A stretch of 64,000 nt of DNA, from contig NZ_JABVEB010000009.1 of NCBI RefSeq assembly GCF_014323665.1, positions 1-64,000 on the forward strand, given 5' to 3'. Below are positions 53,256 to 63,817 of the stretch, piece after piece (the first letter of the stretch is position 1; the number at the start of each line of letters is the position of its first letter). Made by a program: the position numbers and the translations under genes. This stretch comes from Actinomadura sp. HBU206391. GTDB lineage: Bacteria; Actinomycetota; Actinomycetes; Streptosporangiales; Streptosporangiaceae. The notes below the pieces were generated by a model. The model was not told the DNA's origin. It saw only the letters and a list, made by a program, of their open reading frames with translations, and did not search any database.

Positions 53256-54473
53256 ATGGCGACGGGCATCACCCGGCGGGACCGTCAGGCGCGCGCCTCC
53301 GCCTATGCGAGCTTCGCGGTGCAGGGGCTTTGCTTCTCAGCGATGGTGACGCGCGTGCCGCGCATCCAGGACGCGCACGGCCTCAGCGACGGCAGGCTGG
53401 CCGTCGTCCTGCTCCTGGTGCCGGTGATCGCGGGGCTGGGCAGTGTCCTGTCCGGTGTGGTGTTCCCGCGCTGGGGCAGCGCGACGGTGCTGCGCGTCTG
53501 TCAGCCTGCGGTGTGCGCGACGATCGCACTCGTCGGGCTGGTGGACGGCGACGCCGCGCTGTACGCGGCCGTCGCGCTCTTCGGCCTGTTCGTCGGTGCG
53601 GTCGACGCGTCGATGAACGCCCAGGCGGTGGCGGTCGAGCGCCGGTACGGGCTCAGCCTGATCACCGGCTTCTACGCCGTCTGGAGCGCGGCCGGGATCG
53701 CCGGCGGGCTGTGGTCCGCGCTGGCGAACAAGCTGGATCTGTCGCTGTTCGCCGGCTTCGCTGTGCCGGCGCTGGTGGGCATCGCCGTTTCGCTGCTCAC
53801 CGGCTCGCGGCTGCTGCACAGGTCCGAAGAGGGCCCGGCGCCCAGTTCGCGGGAGCTCAAGGCCGCCGCCGAGCAGGTGCCATGGCGGCCGGTGCTGATC
53901 GTGGGCACCGCGATGGCGTGCATGTACGTCGCCGACGCGGCCACCTCGGGCTACAGCACCAAGTACCTCGAGGACGAGCTCGGCGGTTCGTCCAGCATCG
54001 CACCGCTCGCCTACGTCGCCTACCAGATCGCCATGGTGGCCGCCCGTGCCGTAGCAGACCTGGGCGTCCGCCGCCTCGGCGCCGCCAGCGTCGTACGGGC
54101 CGGCGGGCTCACCGGGCTGATCGGCATGATCGGAGTCGTCGCCGCCCCCAACGCACCGGTCGCCATCGCCGCGTTCGCGGTGATGGGCCTCGGCCTGTGC
54201 GTCGTACCGCCCGTCGCGTTCTCGGCCGCGGGCCGGGTGGACCCCACCGGCCTGGGTGTCGCCGTCGCCCGGGTCAACGTCTTCAACTATGTCGGTTTCG
54301 TCCTGGGCGCGGCGATCGTCGGGGCCATCGCGCCGACGAACCCCGATAACGGGCTGCGCCTGGCCTTCGTCGTACCGACCGTGCTCACCCTCGTGATCGT
54401 CGTGACCGCCCGCGGCTTCCAGCCCGAACCGGCCCGGACGGCGTCATCCGATGATCACACGGTCGCCCCGTAG
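53256..54473 (+). CDS. Major facilitator superfamily transporter
   Basis: 405 aa from ATG 53256, with GGAGA 6 nt upstream (ATGs at 53238 and 53244 are alternatives). About twelve membrane segments in two halves are visible, joined by a hydrophilic middle loop (HRSEEGPAPSSRELKAAAEQ, about 195-215). The layout recalls sugar or drug exporters of the YbjJ-like group (ASMNAQAVAVE, FNYVGFVLG). Substrate unknown. Confidence 0.88.
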   Translation: MATGITRRDRQARASAYASFAVQGLCFSAMVTRVPRIQDAHGLSDGRLAVVLLLVPVIAGLGSVLSGVVFPRWGSATVLRVCQPAVCATIALVGLVDGDAALYAAVALFGLFVGAVDASMNAQAVAVERRYGLSLITGFYAVWSAAGIAGGLWSALANKLDLSLFAGFAVPALVGIAVSLLTGSRLLHRSEEGPAPSSRELKAAAEQVPWRPVLIVGTAMACMYVADAATSGYSTKYLEDELGGSSSIAPLAYVAYQIAMVAARAVADLGVRRLGAASVVRAGGLTGLIGMIGVVAAPNAPVAIAAFAVMGLGLCVVPPVAFSAAGRVDPTGLGVAVARVNVFNYVGFVLGAAIVGAIAPTNPDNGLRLAFVVPTVLTLVIVVTARGFQPEPARTASSDDHTVAP

Positions 54474-54531
54474 TCGCTGACGCGTGCTGGGCCCGCCGGC
54501 CCGGCCCCGATACGCATCTTGGGTACGCGCA

Positions 54532-54569
54532 TCTTCGTGGATCACGCCGGCCGACATGATCCACGAAGA
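54532..54569. terminator. 13-bp perfect inverted repeat, probable bidirectional terminator
   Basis: TCTTCGTGGATCA (54532-54544) and TGATCCACGAAGA (54557-54569) form a perfect stem with a 12-nt loop between convergent genes. There is no T-tract, so it could alternatively be a protein-binding site. Confidence 0.55.
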
Positions 54570-54603
54570 CGTACGAGTCGGACTGGAGATGGGCCCCGAC
54601 CGC

Positions 54604-54831
54604 TCAGGGATGGAATCCTTCGACACTTTGCGGCTCGGCGGACGGCACCGCCTCGCCCCGTTCCTCGGCCAGCGCGTAACGCAGCACCGTCTCAGCGGCG
54701 TCCGCGGCCGTGCGAGCCATGAGCGCGTGCGTGTGCGCCCGGTCTATGTCACCCAGCTCGACGCAGTCGAACGCCACCTGAGCGTCGTGGACGGCCAGTT
54801 GAAGCTGTCGGTTCGCCTCTTGCACGTTCAT
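54604..54831 (-). CDS. Small helical protein, unknown function
   Basis: 75 aa with a strong GAGGAGG site 8 nt upstream of the ATG. Two helices (NVQEANRQLQLAVHDAQVAF; DIDRAHTHALMARTAADAAE) and a short tail are predicted. It has no membrane segment and I do not recognise a family. It is followed by the inverted repeat at 54532-54569 and lies 30 nt downstream of the MocR-type gene, so it may be in the same operon. Confidence 0.65.
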   Translation of the reverse strand: MNVQEANRQLQLAVHDAQVAFDCVELGDIDRAHTHALMARTAADAAETVLRYALAEERGEAVPSAEPQSVEGFHP

Positions 54832-54861
54832 CTGACATGCCTCCTCATCTGACCGCGTGTC

Positions 54862-56268
54862 CTACCCGTCACTCCCAGGAGTAACCGCGCTTCCCACCAG
54901 TGCCATCGCCCGGGCCAGCCGAGCCGGCGAGAGCGCGGCGTAGCCGAGCACGAGCGCGGCACTCGGCGCCGGACCCCACCACAGCGGACCCGCGCCGTCG
55001 ACGGCCACGCCCATCCGTCCGGCCGCCTCGACGACGCTCTGCTCCCGCATTCCCACGGGCAGTTCGACGTACACATGCAGTCCGGCCGAGACCCCATGCA
55101 CTCGGCAGCCCGGCAGATGCGCGCGCACGGCCTCCACGAGCGCGTCCCGGCGCAGCCGGTACTGCCTGCGCATCACCCGCAGATGCCGGTCATAGCTTCC
55201 AGAGGCGATCAGCTCCGCGAGCGCGTGCTGCTCTATCACGGGGCCGCCGAGGTCGGTGCCGGCTCGATACGCGCGCACCCGCTCCGCCAGCGGCCGCGGC
55301 GCGACGACCCAGCCGAGCCGCAGTGCCGGCGCCAGCGACTTGCTCACCGAGCCGGTCAGCACGACTCGGTCGGGAGCGATGCCCTGCAGGCACCCCACGG
55401 GCTCACGGTCATAGCGGAACTCGGCGTCGTAGTCGTCCTCGATCACGATCCCGTCGACCGCACGGGCCCACGACACCAGCTCGGCCCGCCGCCGGGCCGA
55501 CAGCACCACCCCGGTGGGGTACTGATGGGCAGGAGTGACCAGCACCGCCCGTGCCCCGGTCCTGTCCAGCGCCGTCACGTCGACGCCCTGTCCGTCCACG
55601 GGGACCCGGACGAGCTCCACCCCGGCCTCTTCCAGCAGCGGCACCTGGTGGACGCTGGCCGGATCCTCCACCGCCAGCCGGCGATGCCCGTCCTCGGCCA
55701 GCAGGCGTACGACGATCGCCAGCCCATGGGCCACACCCTGGGTGACGACGACCCGCTCGGGCGTGACGTGCGCGGCGCGTACGCGGCCGAGCTGGCCGGC
55801 GAGCTCGGCTCGCAGCACCGGGGCGCCGGCCGGGTCCGGATAGCCGAGCTCGTCATACTGCAGCGCTCGCAACGCGGCGCGGATCGAACTCGACCAGCGC
55901 TCCCGGGGAAACGCCGCCAGATCGGGCACCCCGGGCCGCAGATCGTAGGAGACCGGCGGCGCGTCACGGGCCGGCCTCCGGTCCCGGCCGGGGCGCGACT
56001 CCGGCAGCGGGTTCTGCGTGGCGGCCATGGGCCCGACCCGGGTGCCGTCACCGCGTCGCGCGACGAGGAAGCCCTCGGCGAGGAGCTGCTCGTAGGCCGC
56101 CACCACGACACCGCGCGACACGCCCAGATCCCTGGCCAGGTCGCGGCTCGACGGCAGCCGGGAGCCGGCCGCGAGCCGGCCGCCCCGGATGGCCGCACGC
56201 AGGCCGGCGGCGACCTGGCCGGACATCCGCCCGGCGGCGCGATCGAAGTGGAGATGAAGGTCGGTCAT
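54862..56268 (-). CDS. MocR/PdxR-type regulator (GntR helix-turn-helix + aminotransferase domain)
   Basis: 468 aa from ATG 56268; upstream codons in the frame are not used. An N-terminal winged helix (SSRDLARDLGVSRGVVVAAY) is joined to a fold-type I aminotransferase domain. It has the PLP lysine in GSVSKSLAPALRLGW and PLP ring/phosphate contacts (TQGVAHGL, PAHQYPTG, DDYDAEF). MocR proteins sense PLP or amines. It is divergent from the EamA-type exporter, its probable target, with inverted repeats in between. Confidence 0.92.
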   Translation of the reverse strand: MTDLHLHFDRAAGRMSGQVAAGLRAAIRGGRLAAGSRLPSSRDLARDLGVSRGVVVAAYEQLLAEGFLVARRGDGTRVGPMAATQNPLPESRPGRDRRPARDAPPVSYDLRPGVPDLAAFPRERWSSSIRAALRALQYDELGYPDPAGAPVLRAELAGQLGRVRAAHVTPERVVVTQGVAHGLAIVVRLLAEDGHRRLAVEDPASVHQVPLLEEAGVELVRVPVDGQGVDVTALDRTGARAVLVTPAHQYPTGVVLSARRRAELVSWARAVDGIVIEDDYDAEFRYDREPVGCLQGIAPDRVVLTGSVSKSLAPALRLGWVVAPRPLAERVRAYRAGTDLGGPVIEQHALAELIASGSYDRHLRVMRRQYRLRRDALVEAVRAHLPGCRVHGVSAGLHVYVELPVGMREQSVVEAAGRMGVAVDGAGPLWWGPAPSAALVLGYAALSPARLARAMALVGSAVTPGSDG

Positions 56269-56302
56269 GTGATCGCCGAAATGAGAGAGGGGATGATGAG
56301 GC

Positions 56303-56350
56303 TTGGTCCTGATTCCGGCCTGCTGATTGGCTCTGTCTCCGGGACCAATC
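56303..56350. promoter_or_regulatory. Candidate MocR operator region
   Basis: Two overlapping inverted pairs lie between the divergent starts: TTGGTCC (56303-56309)/GGACCAA (56342-56348) and GATTGG (56325-56330)/CCAATC (56345-56350). Inverted or direct repeats of this sort are usual for MocR regulators of adjacent transporter genes. Confidence 0.5.
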
Positions 56351-56371
56351 GGAGCCCTAGCGTTCCACGCC

Positions 56372-57304
56372 ATGAACAGTTCCGCCAACGCCCGGGGCAT
56401 GTTGGGCGCCGCGAGCGCCATGTTCCTCGTCGGCACGCTCACCGGCGTGTCGGCGACCATCCAGGATTATCCGGTCTTCGGCGGGCAGGCCCTTCGCTAC
56501 GCGCTCGCCGCGCTCGTCCTGCTCGCCGCCGCCCGCCTGCACGACCGCCGCGCGCCGAGGGGGCGAACGGCTGCGAGATCACGCCGGGCAGGCCGGACGC
56601 CGGTCCGCGATGTGCTGTTGCTGGTGGCCCTGGCCGCGACCGGGCTCGCGGGGTTCAACGTCTTCGTCGTCATGGCCACCAGGCACACGAGCCCTTCGAC
56701 CGTCGGCACCGTGATCGCGACGGTCCCCGTGGTGCTCGCTCTACTGGGGCCGCTGCTGGAGCGCAGGCGGCCTGCTCCGCTCACGGTGGCCGCCGCGCTC
56801 GTCGTCACGGCCGGGGCGGCGCTGGCCAACGGACTCGGCGGCGGCAGCCTGACCGGGCTGCTGCTGTCCATGGGGGCGCTGGCCGGGGAGATCGGGTTCT
56901 CGCTGCTGGCCGTGCCGCTCCTGCCGCGACTCGGCCCGATCAGGGTGTCGGCGTACGCCGCGGCGCTCGCCGTGCCGATGCTGATCATCGCCGGATTGAT
57001 CGCCGACGGCCGCGGCTTCGTACGCCTCCCCACGGCCGGCGAGGCCGCGGCGCTGCTCTACCTCTCGGCGATCGTCACCACCGTCGCGTTCTTCCTGTGG
57101 TACGACGCCCTCGGCCGGCTCGGCGCGGACCGGGCCGGGCTGTTCGCCGGGGTCATCCCGGTCAGTGCGGCGATCATCACGGTGGTGCTCGGGCTCGGCC
57201 GGCCGGGCCCCGCCGAGCTCGCCGGGGTGGGGCTCGTCGCGCTCGGCGTGGTCACAGGTCTGGCGCCGCGACGCCGGATTCGTGTCGCTCTCGCGGCCCC
57301 GTGA
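56372..57304 (+). CDS. EamA/DMT-family exporter
   Basis: 310 aa from ATG 56372. Ten hydrophobic segments in two EamA repeats (about 8-140 and 145-300), with GTVIATVPVVLALLGPLLER in the first and AGLFAGVIPVSAAIITVVLG in the second, match drug/metabolite transporters. An Arg-rich loop lies at about 62-85. The divergent MocR regulator likely controls it. Substrate unknown; amino acids or amines are typical. Confidence 0.9.
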   Translation: MNSSANARGMLGAASAMFLVGTLTGVSATIQDYPVFGGQALRYALAALVLLAAARLHDRRAPRGRTAARSRRAGRTPVRDVLLLVALAATGLAGFNVFVVMATRHTSPSTVGTVIATVPVVLALLGPLLERRRPAPLTVAAALVVTAGAALANGLGGGSLTGLLLSMGALAGEIGFSLLAVPLLPRLGPIRVSAYAAALAVPMLIIAGLIADGRGFVRLPTAGEAAALLYLSAIVTTVAFFLWYDALGRLGADRAGLFAGVIPVSAAIITVVLGLGRPGPAELAGVGLVALGVVTGLAPRRRIRVALAAP

Positions 57305-57334
57305 CCCCCTCGCGCAGTGCGTGCGCCGGTTCAC

Positions 57335-57508
57335 TCAGTGCGTGTGCCGACGGCGTTCCTCCTCGCGGAGGTTGTGCAGCACCAAAGCGATCAAGGTGAC
57401 GAGGAGCGCGATCACGACGGCCAACCCGACGAACATCAGTGCCGCATAGCCCAGTCCGTGATTCGGATCGGGCGGGGCGGAGAGATCCAACAGCTGCCAT
57501 GCCAACAT
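57335..57508 (-). CDS. Predicted 57-residue single-pass membrane protein
   Basis: A 57-codon minus-strand frame with ATG at 57508. The product starts MLAWQLLDLSAPPDPN, has one long membrane helix (about 19-44; AALMFVGLAVVIALLVTL) and ends in a charged EEERRRHTH tail. The inside-positive layout and good codon composition favour a real gene. It is too short for most gene callers. The ribosome site (GGGG) is modest. It lies between the EamA gene and the class I fumarase gene. Function unknown. Confidence 0.55.
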   Translation of the reverse strand: MLAWQLLDLSAPPDPNHGLGYAALMFVGLAVVIALLVTLIALVLHNLREEERRRHTH

Positions 57509-57656
57509 GACGATCCCCGATCGGAGCGCTTACCGGCTCCCTTCCACTCAATACCTGCCCCGTCCCGTCTCGCAAGAACCCCCGGCCGGAGATGAGGTGA
57601 TCAGCGGCACGCCGTACGCTGAGCCCACCCCCGCGGATTGAGGAGAGGCCTGCGCG

Positions 57657-59303
<1,647 letters not shown>

Positions 59304-59324
<21 letters not shown>

Positions 59325-59356
59325 ACATCGGAACGCACTGACCATCGGCAGGCGCT
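59304..59356. repeat. Short direct repeat across the fumA stop codon
   Basis: CTGACCATCGGCAGACGCT (59304-59322) recurs with one change at 59338-59356. The end of the fumA frame and stop are thus duplicated just downstream, probably by local duplication. Confidence 0.7.
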
Positions 59357-59390
59357 CACCGAACGGTGGTCCGTCGCGGGCTCGCCACCC

Positions 59391-60824
59391 TCATCCGCCG
59401 GTCGGGCTCGCCGGCGGCCCCGCCGACTCCGGAGGGGAGTCACCGACCTCGGGGGTCGGCGTGGCCTTCATCGGCTCGTCGATCAGCGTCGGCTCCGGTG
59501 TGGGCCCGCGGTCGCCGCGTTCGCTCGACTCGGGCGCGGGCCTCGCCACGAGGTGCGACGGCGGAACCGAGCGTCGCGCCACCGGGCCGGACGGCACGCG
59601 GGCCGCCGGGCCCGGCCGCGGCCGGATCCGCACGAGGCGGTGCGGCCTCCGCTCGGCGCCCAGAGTGGGAACGGGTGCCCCGGTCCCCGGGCGCTGTCGC
59701 ACTCCGCCACCGGATTCGGAGCCGGTGCCCGTGCCGGATTCCGTGCCGGGTCCGGCGACGGCGATCGTGGCGGCCGCCACGATCGCTCCGACGGCGGCCA
59801 CTGCCGCGCCCACCCGCGCGTGGGCGGCAGGAGCCATCAGACGGCTCCGGCGCACCGCCGCCTGGGCGGCGGTGGCGGTGGATCTGGCGCCTCCCCTGGC
59901 ATCCCGCCCGGTACCTGCCCGAGCCCGGACGCCCGGGCCGATCCGGATCTCGGCGCGGGCCCGGGCCGGGCGGGTCCGCACGTCGACGCCGGCCGCGTCC
60001 AGTACATCCACGATCTCCGCGGCCACCGGCCGCATGGCCGGGTCCCTGGCCAGGGCACCGGCGACCAGGCCCCGCAGCCGCCCGGTGAGGCCCCCGAGAT
60101 CGGGGGTGCCGTTGACGATCCGCTCGCCCAGCTCGGTACCACCGCCGGTGCCGTACGGATGACGGCCCGAGGCCGCTAAGGCCACCAGACAGCCCCAGCC
60201 GAACACGTCCGAGGCGGCCACCGCGGAGCGGCCGAGTAGCCGTTCGGGCGCGATCCACCCGGGGCTTCCCATGATGATTCCCGCTTGCGTGTCCCCGCGG
60301 ACCACATCGGCTTCACGCGCGATACCGAAATCGATCACGCGAGGCCCGTCACGGGCGAGGAGCACATTTTCCGGCTTCAGGTCACGGTGCACGAGCCCCG
60401 CTTCGTGAATGGCGACCAGCGCGGCGGCGATTCCGGTGGCGACCGCGTGCAGCCGGGGCCCGGTCAGCGGCCCGTCCTCCTCGACCACCCGGGACAGTGG
60501 CGGACCCTCGATGAACTCGGTGACGATGTACGGCGCGGTGCCGTGGGAGGCGTCCTCGATGACGCGCGCCGTTCCCGCCGTCACCCGGCGCGCGAACCGC
60601 GCCTCGGCCACGAACCGCCTGCGCAGGTCGTCCACGTCGGCGTAGAGCGGATGCAGGGTCTTGATCGCGACCGGCTCCGAGTCGCGCGAGGAGCCCAGAT
60701 AGACCACGCCCATGCCGCCGACGCCGATCCGAGCGAGCAGCCGGTACCGCCCGATCACGGACGGATCCTCCAGCGTGAGCGGCTGCACGCCCTCGGGCAG
60801 CCGGACCGGTGCGTCTCCGCCCAT
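59391..60824 (-). CDS. Ser/Thr protein kinase with membrane anchor
   Basis: 477 aa from ATG 60824 (AGGAG 7 nt upstream). The kinase domain spans about 27-290: G-loop IGVGGMGVV, ATP Lys K55 (VAIK), catalytic HRDLKPEN (146-153), DFG (165-167). All catalytic residues are present, so it is probably active. A short hydrophobic segment (about 360-385) and a Pro-rich tail follow. No PASTA domains. Divergent from the kinase-like gene at 60958. Confidence 0.92.
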   Translation of the reverse strand: MGGDAPVRLPEGVQPLTLEDPSVIGRYRLLARIGVGGMGVVYLGSSRDSEPVAIKTLHPLYADVDDLRRRFVAEARFARRVTAGTARVIEDASHGTAPYIVTEFIEGPPLSRVVEEDGPLTGPRLHAVATGIAAALVAIHEAGLVHRDLKPENVLLARDGPRVIDFGIAREADVVRGDTQAGIIMGSPGWIAPERLLGRSAVAASDVFGWGCLVALAASGRHPYGTGGGTELGERIVNGTPDLGGLTGRLRGLVAGALARDPAMRPVAAEIVDVLDAAGVDVRTRPARARAEIRIGPGVRARAGTGRDARGGARSTATAAQAAVRRSRLMAPAAHARVGAAVAAVGAIVAAATIAVAGPGTESGTGTGSESGGGVRQRPGTGAPVPTLGAERRPHRLVRIRPRPGPAARVPSGPVARRSVPPSHLVARPAPESSERGDRGPTPEPTLIDEPMKATPTPEVGDSPPESAGPPASPTGG

Positions 60825-60957
60825 CACAGCTCTCCTGGTAACAGACGGCCCCGATTTCCCTGCCGCACGACGTTTCCCAATTTCCCCGAATTTACACGCA
60901 TGCATAGCTTTGTGAGGGAATTTGCGCCGCATCCGGTCTGCGGCACGTCAATCCGGT

Positions 60958-62250
60958 ATGTTTCTCGCCGTGGTGCAGTCACGAGGCGGCATTTCGGTGG
61001 CCAATCGCTATCGACTGCTCGCAGAGTTGGGCTACGGCCCCATGGGCACCGTCTGGCGAGCCCATGACGACCGCCTCGACCGCGCTGTGGCGATCAAGGA
61101 GCTACGGCTCCTCGTGACGGTCACCGAGGCCGACCCCGCCGTGTTCGTCGAAAGGACGCTTCGCAGCGCCCGCGCCACGGCTCAGCTCGGTCACCCCTCG
61201 ATCGCCGAGATCTACGACGTCATCGTCGAGCACGGCCGTCCCTGGGTGGTGATGGAGCTCGTGCAGGGTGCCGATCTGGCACAGGTCATCGCACGCAGCG
61301 GTCCGCTCACGCCAGAGCGCGTCACCGAGATCGCCCGCCGCCTGCTGGACGCCCTCGGCGCCGCTCACAACGCCGGAATACTGCACCGCAACATCAAGCC
61401 CAGCAATGTCCTGCTCACGCCGGACGGCCGCGTGCTGCTGACCGACTTCGCCGTCGTGGATCCTGCGGTCCCCGCCGGCGCGCCGGCGGGTTTCGGCCAC
61501 CCCCAGGGCCGGGTACCGTCGCCGGGCTATGTCGCGCCGGAGGTCGCCCGAGGGGGCGAGCCGACGTCGAAGTCGGATCTGTGGTCCCTCGGCGCCATCC
61601 TCTACACGGCCGTGGAAGGGCGCGCTCCGTACGACCGGCGGGGCGCGACACTCCCACCTGGAGTGCCCGCGACCGAGGATCCGCTGCCACCGCAGTTGGC
61701 CGGTGCCCCGCTCACGTCCGTGATCATGGGACTGCTGGAGCGCAATCCGGCCGTGCGGCTCACCCATGCCCGTGCGGCCGATCGCTTGGAGCGCGCCACG
61801 GCCCCGCGATCGCGCCGCCGCGCGGCCCAGCGGCATCGGATGATGGTCGCCGTCTCTCTCGCCGCCGCCACCTGCGCCATCGGGATCCTCGGCCTCGGCG
61901 GCCTGGTCCTGGGGATGACGCGGGAGAAGCCGGACACCACCGCGGCCGACGTATCCGCCGCCCTCACGGAACCGGCGAGCGGTCCCGAACTCGAACCTGA
62001 GGGCGTGCAGTCGAACGCACTCGTCATCCGGGCCGCCGGAGGGCCGTGCAGGGTCTTCGTCGCCCGGCCGGGCAACACCGAGGTCGTCTTCGACGGCGTG
62101 CTGGCCGACGGCCAGGTCGGGCAGTACGACCTGCCGCGCCTCGACGCCGTGGTCAACGACACGGCCACATGCGAGGTGTGGATCCACGGATCGCTGGAAC
62201 CGAAGGGCCGGCCCGGCGAGCGGAAGCGGTACACCGTCACCGAGCGGTGA
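60958..62250 (+). CDS. Kinase-like protein lacking the catalytic Asp (putative pseudokinase)
   Basis: 430 aa from ATG 60958; GTG 60970 is a possible alternative, perhaps leaderless. A Ser/Thr kinase fold (about 15-280) with intact G-loop (GYGPMG) and ATP lysine K47, but the HRD triad reads HRN (N145) and DFG reads DFA (163-165). The missing catalytic base suggests an inactive or strongly altered kinase. One membrane helix (about 300-330) and an extracellular domain of about 100 residues with two Cys follow. Divergent from a normal kinase gene. Confidence 0.9.
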   Translation: MFLAVVQSRGGISVANRYRLLAELGYGPMGTVWRAHDDRLDRAVAIKELRLLVTVTEADPAVFVERTLRSARATAQLGHPSIAEIYDVIVEHGRPWVVMELVQGADLAQVIARSGPLTPERVTEIARRLLDALGAAHNAGILHRNIKPSNVLLTPDGRVLLTDFAVVDPAVPAGAPAGFGHPQGRVPSPGYVAPEVARGGEPTSKSDLWSLGAILYTAVEGRAPYDRRGATLPPGVPATEDPLPPQLAGAPLTSVIMGLLERNPAVRLTHARAADRLERATAPRSRRRAAQRHRMMVAVSLAAATCAIGILGLGGLVLGMTREKPDTTAADVSAALTEPASGPELEPEGVQSNALVIRAAGGPCRVFVARPGNTEVVFDGVLADGQVGQYDLPRLDAVVNDTATCEVWIHGSLEPKGRPGERKRYTVTER

Positions 62251-62327
62251 CACCGCCGGCGGTGATCGCGGGACCTCCGCGAGACGCCCTCACCCGCCCG
62301 GGTACGGTCGGGTGAGGAGGTGTCGGG

Positions 62328-63728
62328 ATGGCCGAGCAGGAGTACCGGATCGAGCACGACTCAATGGGAGAGGTACGCGTCCCGGCCGATGCCCGGTGGC
62401 GCGCGCAGACGCAACGGGCCGTCGAGAACTTCCCGATCTCGGGCACCACCCTCCAGCGGGCGCACATCGCCGCGCTGGCGCAGATCAAGGCCGCCGCGGC
62501 CAAGGTGAACGCACAGCTCGGCGTGCTCGACAAGGACATGGCCGACGCGATAGCCGAGGCCGCCCGCGAGGTGGCGGACGGCGCGTGGGACCGCCATTTC
62601 CCGATCGACGTGTTCCAGACCGGGTCGGGGACCTCGTCCAACATGAACGCCAACGAGGTGATCGCCACGCTCGCGGCCGAGCGGCTCGGGCGGGACGTTC
62701 ACCCCAACGACCACGTCAACGCGTCCCAGTCGTCCAACGACGTGTTCCCGTCGTCGATCCATGTCGCGGCCACCGGCGGCGTGCTCGATGACCTGATCCC
62801 CGCGCTGCGCCGCCTGGAGGACTCCCTGAGCCGCAAGGCCGCCGAGTTCTCGACCGTGGTGAAGGCGGGCCGGACGCATTTGATGGACGCCACCCCCGTC
62901 ACGCTCGGCCAGGAGTTCGGCGGATACGCCACTCAGACGCGGCTCGGGGTCGAGCGGCTCGAGGCCGCGCTTCCCCGGCTCGCCGAGCTGCCGCTCGGCG
63001 GCACGGCCGTGGGCACCGGCCTCAACACCCCACGGGGCTTCGCCGAGCAGGTGATAGCGGAGATCGCCCGGGCCACCGGGCTGCCGCTCACCGAGGCTCG
63101 CGATCACTTCGAGGCCCAAGGCGCCCGGGACGCGCTCGTCGAGACCAGCGGCGCGCTCCGTACCATCGCCGTCGGCCTGTACAAGATCGCCAACGACCTG
63201 CGGTGGATGTCCTCGGGGCCGCGTGCCGGGCTTGCCGAGATCCACCTGCCCGACCTGCAGCCAGGATCGTCGATCATGCCGGGCAAGGTGAATCCGGTGA
63301 TCCCCGAGGCGGTCTGTCAGGTCGTCGGCCAGGTGATCGGCAATGACGCCGCCATCGCCTTCGGCGGAGCGGCGGGCAACTTCGAGCTGAATGTCATGCT
63401 GCCGCTGCTGGGCCGCAATCTGCTGGAGTCGATCCGGCTGCTGGCCAACGTGTCACGCCTGCTGGCCGACCGGTGCGTGGACGGCATCGAGGCCGACGCC
63501 GACCGCTGCCTGGAGTACGCGGCGTCGTCGCCGTCGATCGTCACGGCGTTGAACCGCTACCTCGGGTACGAGGAGGCTGCGAGCGTCGCCAAGCAGGCCC
63601 TCGCCGAGCGCAAGACGATCCGGGCGGTCGTGCTGGAACGAGGGCATGTCGACCGGGGCACGCTCACCACCGAGCAGCTGGACGCCGCCCTCGACCTTCT
63701 GGCGATGACCCGCCCGCAGGGCTCGTAG
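62328..63728 (+). CDS. fumC: Class II fumarate hydratase
   Basis: 466 aa, GAGGAGG upstream. The superfamily signature [11 protein letters not shown] is present, with [14 protein letters not shown] and [13 protein letters not shown] (active site) and [15 protein letters not shown]. Metal-free, stable fumarase acting in the TCA cycle. It lies 78 nt past the kinase-like gene, on the same strand. Confidence 0.95.
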   Translation: MAEQEYRIEHDSMGEVRVPADARWRAQTQRAVENFPISGTTLQRAHIAALAQIKAAAAKVNAQLGVLDKDMADAIAEAAREVADGAWDRHFPIDVFQTGSGTSSNMNANEVIATLAAERLGRDVHPNDHVNASQSSNDVFPSSIHVAATGGVLDDLIPALRRLEDSLSRKAAEFSTVVKAGRTHLMDATPVTLGQEFGGYATQTRLGVERLEAALPRLAELPLGGTAVGTGLNTPRGFAEQVIAEIARATGLPLTEARDHFEAQGARDALVETSGALRTIAVGLYKIANDLRWMSSGPRAGLAEIHLPDLQPGSSIMPGKVNPVIPEAVCQVVGQVIGNDAAIAFGGAAGNFELNVMLPLLGRNLLESIRLLANVSRLLADRCVDGIEADADRCLEYAASSPSIVTALNRYLGYEEAASVAKQALAERKTIRAVVLERGHVDRGTLTTEQLDAALDLLAMTRPQGS

Positions 63729-63817
63729 CCCCGCCCCCCGGGCGACGCCCCGCCCTCTGGGGACGGCGTGCCCGGGGATGACGCCGGCCGAGGCCGGGCT
63801 CGCGGCTTAGGGCCGGC

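Noticed and set aside
55075-57399. Long plus-strand frame (774 codons) over the MocR-type and EamA genes
   Set aside because: It runs antisense through the MocR gene and out of frame through EamA; both have clear family motifs.
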